This document shows positions 6,249-10,736 of a stretch of 10,736 nucleotides of DNA, in pieces (position 1 is the first letter of the stretch; the number at the start of each line of letters is the position of its first letter). A model generated the notes under the pieces. It had not been told where the DNA came from. It made no database searches and saw nothing but the letters and a program-made list of their open reading frames with translations. Source of the stretch: Actinomycetes bacterium. GTDB lineage: Bacteria > Actinomycetota > Actinomycetes > S36-B12. The position numbers and the translations under genes were made by a program. Location of the stretch: the NCBI GenBank assembly GCA_030425745.1, contig JAUHZW010000055.1, positions 1 to 10,736 of the forward strand, in the 5' to 3' direction.

Positions 6249-7883
6249 CTAGTGGCTGTGACCGTGGTGTGAGTGACCATGCCCGTGGCCATGCGCCTCG
6301 GGGGTCTCCTCGACCGGCTTGTCGACCACAAGTGCCTCGGTGGTCAGCAGCATGGCCGCGATCGAGGCGGCGTTCTCCAGCGCCGACCGGGTCACCTTGA
6401 CCGGGTCGATCACACCGGCCGCGACCATGTCGACGTACTCGCCGGTCGCGGCGTTGAGCCCCTGGCCCGCGGGCAGGTCGGCCACCTTGGTCGTGACGAC
6501 GTAGCCCTGCTCGCCGGCGTTCTCCGCGATCCAGCGCAGCGGCTCGACCATGGCGCGACGCACGATGCCCACGCCGGTGGCCTCGTCACCGGACAGCCCG
6601 AGGTCGCCCTCAAGCACCTTCGTGGCCTGCACGAGAGCCGTGCCGCCACCGGCCACGATGCCCTCCTCGATGGCCGCGCGGGTCGCTGACACGGCGTCCT
6701 CGATGCGGTGCTTGCGCTCCTTGAGCTCGACCTCGGTGTGGCCGCCGACCTTGATGACGACGACACCGCCGACGATCTTGGCGAGCCGCTCCTGCAGCTT
6801 CTCGCGATCCCAGTCCGAGTCCGACTTCTCGATCTCGGCGCGGATCTGGGCCACACGTGCATCGACGTCAGCCTGGTTGCCCCCGCCGTCGACGATCGTC
6901 GTCGTGTCCTTGGTGACGACGACGCGGCGCGCGGAACCGAGCACCTCAGTGCCGACCTCGTCGAGCTTCAGCCCGACCTCGGGCGCGACGACCTGGGCGC
7001 CGGTGAGGATCGCGAGGTCCTGCAGGATCGCCTTGCGGCGATCGCCGAACGCCGGAGCCTTGACGGCGCACGAGGTGAACGTCCCGCGGATGCGGTTGAC
7101 GACGAGCGTCGACAGCGCCTCACCCTCGACATCCTCGGCGATGATCAGCAGCGGCTTGCCGTCCTGGACGACCTTCTCCAGCAGTGGGAGAAGCTCCTGG
7201 ACGTTGGACACCTTGCCCTGGACCAGCAGGATGCGGGCATCCTCCAGAACGGTCTCCATGCGATCCGCGTCGGTGACGAAGTAGGCGGAGATGTAGCCCT
7301 TGTCGAACTGCATGCCCTCGGTGAAGTCGAGCTCCAGCGACGTGGTGCTGGACTCCTCCACGGAGATGACGCCGTCCTTGCCGACCTTGTCGAAGGCGTC
7401 GGCGATGAGCTCGCCGATGGCCTGGTCCTGCGAGGAGATGGTGGCGACGTCGGCGATCTCGGCCTTGTCACCGACCTCGCGAGCCGACTCGATCAGGTGC
7501 TCGGACACAGCCTTGACGGCCTTGTCGATGCCACGCTTCACGCTCGTGGGAGACGCACCCGCGGCGACCTGCTTCAGCCCCTCGCGGACCATCGCCTGAG
7601 CGAGCACGGTCGCGGTGGTGGTGCCGTCGCCGGCGACGTCGTTGGTCTTGGTCGCGACCTCCTTGGCGAGCTGGGCGCCGAGGTTCTCGTAGGGATCCTC
7701 CAGCTCCACCTCACGGGCGATGGTCACGCCGTCGTTGGTGATCGTGGGGGCGCCCCACTTCTTGTCGATGACGACGTTGCGGCCCTTGGGACCGATCGTC
7801 ACCTTCACGGCATCGGCGAGCGCATTCACGCCGCGCTCAAGGCTGCGGCGGGCGTCTTCGTCGAATTCGAGGATCTTGGCCAT
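6249..7883 (-). CDS. groEL1: 60-kDa chaperonin GroEL1 with His-rich C-terminus
   Basis: The 544-residue protein is a full-length group I chaperonin subunit, the ATP-driven double-ring cage that folds proteins in the cytosol with GroES. ATP-site residues are present: GPKGRNV (31-37), Asp51 (TNDGVT), Asp86 in AGDGTTTAT, Asp396 (RIEDAV) and AGGGTAL at 411-417. The tail ends HGHGHGHSHHGHSH, with 8 histidines in 14 residues, instead of the Gly-Gly-Met repeat of typical GroEL. In actinobacteria with several chaperonins, the copy paired with groES (GroEL1) carries such a His-rich tail, while the essential general chaperonin GroEL2 lies elsewhere. A second groEL is therefore expected outside this window. 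ATG at 7883 has GGGAG about 10 nt upstream. It follows groES by 147 nt, with a strong hairpin between. Confidence 0.98.
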   Translation of the reverse strand: MAKILEFDEDARRSLERGVNALADAVKVTIGPKGRNVVIDKKWGAPTITNDGVTIAREVELEDPYENLGAQLAKEVATKTNDVAGDGTTTATVLAQAMVREGLKQVAAGASPTSVKRGIDKAVKAVSEHLIESAREVGDKAEIADVATISSQDQAIGELIADAFDKVGKDGVISVEESSTTSLELDFTEGMQFDKGYISAYFVTDADRMETVLEDARILLVQGKVSNVQELLPLLEKVVQDGKPLLIIAEDVEGEALSTLVVNRIRGTFTSCAVKAPAFGDRRKAILQDLAILTGAQVVAPEVGLKLDEVGTEVLGSARRVVVTKDTTTIVDGGGNQADVDARVAQIRAEIEKSDSDWDREKLQERLAKIVGGVVVIKVGGHTEVELKERKHRIEDAVSATRAAIEEGIVAGGGTALVQATKVLEGDLGLSGDEATGVGIVRRAMVEPLRWIAENAGEQGYVVTTKVADLPAGQGLNAATGEYVDMVAAGVIDPVKVTRSALENAASIAAMLLTTEALVVDKPVEETPEAHGHGHGHSHHGHSH

Positions 7884-7979
7884 GTGTGCTGCACTCCCAG
7901 AACGAAGGGGGACCGGCGAGGGCCGGCATCAGGATTGGTCGCAGGCGGCGAGAGCGCCGCGCTCAGGTGGAGAGGCGGT

Positions 7980-8016
7980 CGAATGGCCCACTGCCATGAG
8001 CGCAGTGGGCCATTCG
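7980..8016 (-). terminator. 15-bp hairpin in the groES-groEL1 intercistronic gap (possible attenuator)
   Basis: Positions 7980-7994 pair perfectly with 8002-8016 around a 7-nt loop; the core is GGCCCACTG/CAGTGGGCC. It begins 15 bases after the groES stop in the direction of transcription. No T-tract follows. It may terminate part of the transcripts, or protect or mark a processed groES mRNA end. A smaller GCGGCG-AGAG-CGCCGC stem lies at 7945-7960 in the same gap. Confidence 0.7.
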
Positions 8017-8030
8017 GATCGCTGGGGGTC

Positions 8031-8330
8031 TTACTTCTCGACGATCGCGAGGACGTCGCGAGCGGAGAGGAGCAGGTACTCCTCACCGTTGTACTTCACC
8101 TCGGTGCCGCCGTACTTGCTGTAGATGACAACGTCGCCGACCGCGATGTCGAGGGGGATGCGCTTGTCGCCATCCTCGTCGAAGCGGCCGGGGCCGACGG
8201 CCAGGACCTTGCCCTCCTGGGGCTTCTCCTTGGCGGTGTCGGGGATGACGAGGCCAGAAGCAGTGGTCTGCTCGGCGTCGAGGGTCTGGACCAGAATGCG
8301 GTCCTCGAGCGGCTTGATGGAAACCGACAC
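8031..8330 (-). CDS. groES: 10-kDa co-chaperonin GroES
   Basis: GroES forms the heptameric lid of the GroEL cage. The 99-residue product is of standard length and matches the family throughout. It has the N-terminal strand IKPLEDRILVQ, the mobile-loop region around residues 18-32 (DAEQTTASGLVIPDT) that contacts GroEL, the roof-loop region VGPGRFDEDGDKRIPLDI, and the C-terminal YNGEEYLLLSARDVLAIVE. The start is GTG at 8330, with GGAGG ending 8 nt upstream. It is the first gene of the groES-groEL1 unit and is driven by the sigma-A-type promoter at 8423-8451 under two CIRCE operators, so heat-shock control through HrcA is expected. The mRNA leader is about 85 nt. Confidence 0.98.
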   Translation of the reverse strand: MSVSIKPLEDRILVQTLDAEQTTASGLVIPDTAKEKPQEGKVLAVGPGRFDEDGDKRIPLDIAVGDVVIYSKYGGTEVKYNGEEYLLLSARDVLAIVEK

Positions 8331-8390
8331 GTCAGCATCCTCCGGGATGTCGATGGGCCACCGTTCGGCGGCGCGGGGTCAGATCTGCAG

Positions 8391-8417
8391 TTGGCAGTCC
8401 CCGGTGGGGAGTGCCAA
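8391..8417. promoter_or_regulatory. CIRCE element 2 (promoter-downstream HrcA operator)
   Basis: TTGGCAGTC, a 9-nt spacer and GAGTGCCAA match the CIRCE design TTAGCACTC-N9-GAGTGCTAA with three substitutions; arm length and spacing are exact. It covers the predicted transcription start (about 8416) of the groES promoter, so bound HrcA should block initiation. It is weaker than the copy at 8437-8463. Confidence 0.8.
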
Positions 8418-8422
8418 AAGAA

Positions 8423-8451
8423 ACAGTACGCACCCATTAGCACTCCGTCAA
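8423..8451 (-). promoter_or_regulatory. Sigma-A-type promoter of groES-groEL1
   Basis: On the minus strand a -35 box TTGACG (8446-8451) and a -10 box TACTGT (8423-8428) are separated by 17 nt, close to the vegetative consensus. The -35 box lies inside the spacer of the upstream CIRCE element, and the predicted start falls in the second CIRCE element. Confidence 0.85.
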
Positions 8452-8463
8452 GTTGAGTGCCAA
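8437..8463. promoter_or_regulatory. CIRCE element 1 (HrcA operator over the -35 box)
   Basis: TTAGCACTC, a 9-nt spacer and GAGTGCCAA differ from the CIRCE consensus at one base. This is the operator of the heat-shock repressor HrcA, and it overlaps the -35 box of the groES promoter. The start-to-start distance to the second element is 46 bases. Confidence 0.95.
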
Positions 8464-8474
8464 CAACCCGCCCG

Positions 8475-8543
8475 CCCCGATGCCTCGTCGCTCGTGGCTG
8501 GAATCCGCGTCAGATTCCAGCCACGAGCGACGAGGCATCGGGG
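8475..8543. repeat. 31-bp perfect inverted repeat between the groES promoter and the methyltransferase gene
   Basis: Positions 8475-8505 pair with 8513-8543 with no mismatch around the 7-nt loop CGCGTCA; the stem top is GTGGCTGGAATC/GATTCCAGCCAC. It is the strongest secondary structure in the window. It ends 20 nt before the methyltransferase ATG and starts 11 bases beyond the CIRCE element. It could be a terminator for minus-strand transcription approaching the groE promoter, or a dispersed palindromic repeat. No T-tract is seen. Confidence 0.9.
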
Positions 8544-8563
8544 GTGGACGTGAGAATGGGGGG

Positions 8564-9808
8564 ATGGACGACGTCCCTGACCACGACGATCGGGTGCCGC
8601 GGGCGCACTGGCTGGCCTCCGCCGCCGGCCGCGCAGCGATCGACGCCGCCCGGGAGGCCCGGCGCACTGCCCCGGGCGATGCCCTCCGGGCCAGCGCACT
8701 CCTGCGGGCCTCGACCGACCTGCCTGCGGATCGGGCCGCCGCCGCGCTGGAGCAGGCCGACCTGCGCGACCTCGCGGCCCGGCGTCACGGAATCGACGAT
8801 CCCGACATCCTCCTCACCCGCGACGGGCTCGAGGCAGCCACCCGACCGGTGGTCGCCGATCGACGCGCGAGGAGGATCGCCGCGTCCGGCGCTCGGCAGG
8901 TCCTCGACCTGACCGGCGGCCTCGGCCTCGACACCGCTGCCTTCCTGCGCGCCGGTCTGGCCGTGACCGCGGTGGAGCGGGATCCCGTCGTGGCCGTCCT
9001 GCTTCGACACAACTGCCCGGCCGCCACAGTGGTCGAGGGTGACGTCACCACGCCCGGACTGCTCGAACCGCTGCTTGCCGTCCTGGGGGCCGACGACGTC
9101 GTCTTCGTCGACCCGGCACGACGTGACCCCGGCGCTGCACGCGACGGTCGCACCGGGCGGGCTCGCCCGGAGCGTGATCCCGAGCGCTGGTCACCTCCGT
9201 GGGGCTGGGTCGAGCGGATCGACCATCCACGGGTCCTCGCCAAGGTCTCCCCTGCCTTCACCCCGCCCGACACCTGGTCGGCGGAGTGGGTGAGTGTGGA
9301 TCGCACGGTGGTCGAGTGCACCGTCGCCTCATGGAGCGACGGGCCGCTGCGTCGCACGGCGGTCATCGTCGACGGCGACGCAGCCGCAGAGATCCCAGCC
9401 GACGCTGGCGACCTGCCCGCGACCGACGTGATCAGCGCGTGGCTGCACGAGGTCGATCCGTCAGTGCTGCGAGCAGGGGCCCTCGGCGCGCTCGCCCGCT
9501 CGGAGGCGCTCGCGTCCCTCGACCCGAGGAGCAGCTGGCTCACCGGTGACCACTCCTCCGGCCATCCGGCCCTGCGCAGCCATCGGGTCGTCGTCGAACT
9601 GGACGGCAACGACCGCCAGGCCCGTCGACAGCTCGCGGAACTCGCACTCAACGCGGCCACCGTGAAGTGTCGCGATGCCCCCACCAGCCCTCAGGAGGTC
9701 CTGCGGGCCCTGCGGATCAAGGAGGGACCGGAGGCCGTGATTGTGGTCCTCTCCACGGGAGGGCGGCAGCGCCGGATCGTCGTCGAACCTGCTCAGCCCC
9801 GCACGTGA
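8564..9808 (+). CDS. Class I SAM-dependent methyltransferase with THUMP-like C-terminal domain
   Basis: The 414-residue protein has a Rossmann-type methyltransferase core. The S-adenosylmethionine motif I is LDLTGGLGLD at residues 114-123, an acidic strand end VERD follows, and the active-site-like VDPARRD is at 182-188, where nucleic-acid methyltransferases often have a (D/N)PP motif. Residues about 339-410, ending with the region around RALRIKEGPEAVIVV, resemble the THUMP-like domain found at the end of such actinobacterial proteins. This suggests RNA methylation, but the target is unknown and no gene symbol is justified. ATG at 8564 is chosen because the frame upstream runs through the palindrome and looks non-coding. 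The ribosome site is only a G-run directly before the ATG, so a leaderless or poorly translated mRNA is possible. The 3' end overlaps the homocysteine methyltransferase gene by 16 nt. Confidence 0.88.
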   Translation: MDDVPDHDDRVPRAHWLASAAGRAAIDAAREARRTAPGDALRASALLRASTDLPADRAAAALEQADLRDLAARRHGIDDPDILLTRDGLEAATRPVVADRRARRIAASGARQVLDLTGGLGLDTAAFLRAGLAVTAVERDPVVAVLLRHNCPAATVVEGDVTTPGLLEPLLAVLGADDVVFVDPARRDPGAARDGRTGRARPERDPERWSPPWGWVERIDHPRVLAKVSPAFTPPDTWSAEWVSVDRTVVECTVASWSDGPLRRTAVIVDGDAAAEIPADAGDLPATDVISAWLHEVDPSVLRAGALGALARSEALASLDPRSSWLTGDHSSGHPALRSHRVVVELDGNDRQARRQLAELALNAATVKCRDAPTSPQEVLRALRIKEGPEAVIVVLSTGGRQRRIVVEPAQPRT

Positions 9809-10698
9809 CGCGCGAGATCCTCGATGGACCGGGCATCCGTGCCGCAGCAGCCGCCGATCGCCGACGCGCCGGCCTGCTGCCACACCTCCACCAGAGCCGG
9901 GGCGAAACCACCGTCGACCACGTCATCCCATGCGCCGGTGGTCGGGTTCCATGAGCCACCCGCATTCGGGTAGACGACGAGCGGCAGGTCGGTCAGCGCC
10001 CGCATGCGATGCAGCAGCGGCGCGACGAACCGGGGGTCGGTGCAGTTGATGCCCACGGCCATGACCGAGGGAGACGACGTGGCCACGGCGACAGCATCCT
10101 CGATCGGCTGGCCGGCACATGTGTGAGCGCCATCCGCGGCGCCGAATGTCATCCAGGCCGGAGGCGTCGGGTGCTCCGCCAGGACATCGACCAGGGCGCG
10201 CGCCTCATCCACATCCGGAATGGTCTCGATGGCCAGCAGGTCGGGCGCGGCGTGTGTCAGGACGGCCAGCCGTTCGGCGTGGAAGTCCACGAGTTCTGCA
10301 TGGCTCAGGCCGTAGCGACCGCGATACTCCGAGCCGTCATGCAGGATCGCGCCATACGGACCGATGCTCGCCGCCACCCGTGCGCCCGAATCACCCACGG
10401 CCTCACGCGCGGCGGTGACACTGGCCGCGAGGGCATCGTCGGCGTCCTGGGCTGCGAGTCCCTCGGCGATGAATCCGCGACGCGACACCTGATAGCTCGC
10501 CGAGATCACGATGCGCGCGCCCGCCTCGATGAAGTTCCCATGCGCTCGGATGATCCCCTCCGGTGCTTCGGCGAGCACACGGGCCGACCACAGGGGGCCG
10601 GAGATGTCGTAGCCGAGCGCTTCCAGGTGCGTGGCGAAACCGCCATCGAGAACGGTCGGGCCCTCGGCGATCAGATCGGCGAAGGCCGAACCGGTCAG
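9793..10698 (-). CDS. mmuM: Homocysteine S-methyltransferase (probable CTG start)
   Basis: This enzyme transfers a methyl group, usually from S-methylmethionine, to homocysteine to form methionine, using zinc and no cobalamin. The expected motifs are present: VLDGGFATHLEALG (16-29), PLWSARVL (35-42), GPYGA and DGSEYRGRYG in the middle, GINC with Cys219, VVYPNAG, and the zinc pair in GGCCGT (Cys284, Cys285). At 301 residues it has normal length only if translation starts at CTG 10698. GTG at 10578 would delete the first 40 residues, including DGG. No ATG, GTG or TTG occurs in frame upstream inside the window. GGAGG at 10706-10710 lies 7 nt before the CTG, which overlaps the previous gene's TGA as CTGA. 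The 3' end overlaps the convergent methyltransferase gene. Confidence 0.93.
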   Translation of the reverse strand: MTGSAFADLIAEGPTVLDGGFATHLEALGYDISGPLWSARVLAEAPEGIIRAHGNFIEAGARIVISASYQVSRRGFIAEGLAAQDADDALAASVTAAREAVGDSGARVAASIGPYGAILHDGSEYRGRYGLSHAELVDFHAERLAVLTHAAPDLLAIETIPDVDEARALVDVLAEHPTPPAWMTFGAADGAHTCAGQPIEDAVAVATSSPSVMAVGINCTDPRFVAPLLHRMRALTDLPLVVYPNAGGSWNPTTGAWDDVVDGGFAPALVEVWQQAGASAIGGCCGTDARSIEDLARHVRG

Positions 10699-10736
10699 AG
10701 GTAATCCTCCAGGGGAGCCGGGCTCAGGCCATTGGC
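10695..10736 (-). CDS. C-terminal tail of an unknown upstream gene (13 codons and stop)
   Basis: The frame ANGLSPAPLEDYL followed by TGA (10695-10697) enters from the right edge and ends in the 4-nt CTGA overlap with the homocysteine methyltransferase start. The overlap and the ribosome site GGAGG inside it are typical of coupled operon genes. Thirteen residues are too few to name the product; an amino-acid permease would be a usual partner, but nothing here shows it. Confidence 0.5.
   Translation of the reverse strand, partial: ANGLSPAPLEDYL
10706..10710 (-). promoter_or_regulatory. Ribosome binding site deciding the CTG start of mmuM
   Basis: The minus strand reads GGAGG here, 7 nt before CTG 10698. 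It is the only good Shine-Dalgarno sequence at the 5' end of the gene and no ATG or GTG lies at the right distance. Confidence 0.65.

Noticed and set aside
6708..8456. Long plus-strand open frame (582 codons) opposite groES and groEL1
   Set aside because: It is antisense to two unmistakable chaperonin genes, spans their intergenic hairpin and the groES promoter, and its translation is low-complexity Asp/Gly/Leu-rich. Such frames are common opposite GC-rich genes.
8453..8563. Extension of the methyltransferase frame upstream to TTG 8453
   Set aside because: It would begin inside the CIRCE element and translate both arms of the 31-bp palindrome. The open frame is a by-product of GC-rich sequence.
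1..10736. CRISPR arrays, insertion sequences, tRNA or rRNA genes, phage or defence islands
   Set aside because: No direct-repeat arrays, transposase motifs, terminal repeats or RNA gene structures were seen. The gene content is conserved core and stress functions with uniform composition.

Overview
This 10.7 kb stretch of very GC-rich DNA has the gene content of an actinobacterium (Actinomycetota). A WhiB protein, a GroEL1 with a His-rich tail, paired guaB2/guaB3 genes, a ChoD-like oxidoreductase and CIRCE operators all point that way. From memory, the order choD - guaB3 - guaB2 - (regulator) - whiB3 - groEL1 - groES matches the Mycobacterium tuberculosis Rv3409c-Rv3418c neighbourhood. Two differences stand out. 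An aldehyde dehydrogenase sits between guaB3 and choD, and a MerR/cobalamin-type regulator stands where mycobacteria carry sigD and other genes. The order or genus cannot be fixed from this window.

Layout, left to right. Positions 1-4604 (minus strand) hold one tightly packed run: guaB2, guaB3, a GabD-like aldehyde dehydrogenase and the start of a ChoD-like GMC oxidoreductase that leaves the left edge. The gaps inside it are 3 nt, a 4-nt overlap and 9 nt, so it is probably one operon. Its core is inosinate dehydrogenation for guanine nucleotide synthesis. Positions 4731-5687 (minus) hold a MerR regulator with a vitamin B12-binding region. It is divergent from whiB3 (5866-6162, plus), which has a strong promoter and ribosome binding site. 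A 21-bp perfect hairpin separates whiB3 from the convergent groEL1. Then come groEL1 and groES (minus), with a 15-bp hairpin between them. Their sigma-A-type promoter is overlapped by two CIRCE (HrcA) operators. A 31-bp perfect inverted repeat lies between that promoter and the next gene. That gene, on the plus strand, encodes a methyltransferase with a THUMP-like C-terminus. It overlaps tail to tail with a homocysteine S-methyltransferase gene (minus), which seems to start at CTG. The last 13 codons of another minus-strand gene sit at the right edge.

This is mostly a conserved housekeeping and stress locus. I see no mobile element, CRISPR array, tRNA or rRNA, and no gene-free stretch longer than 300 bases. 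The points most worth a second look are the 31-bp palindrome guarding the groE control region, the CarH-like cobalamin motifs in the MerR protein together with ATTGNNCAA elements at the whiB3 promoter, the Cys-to-His change in GuaB3, and the CTG start of the homocysteine methyltransferase.
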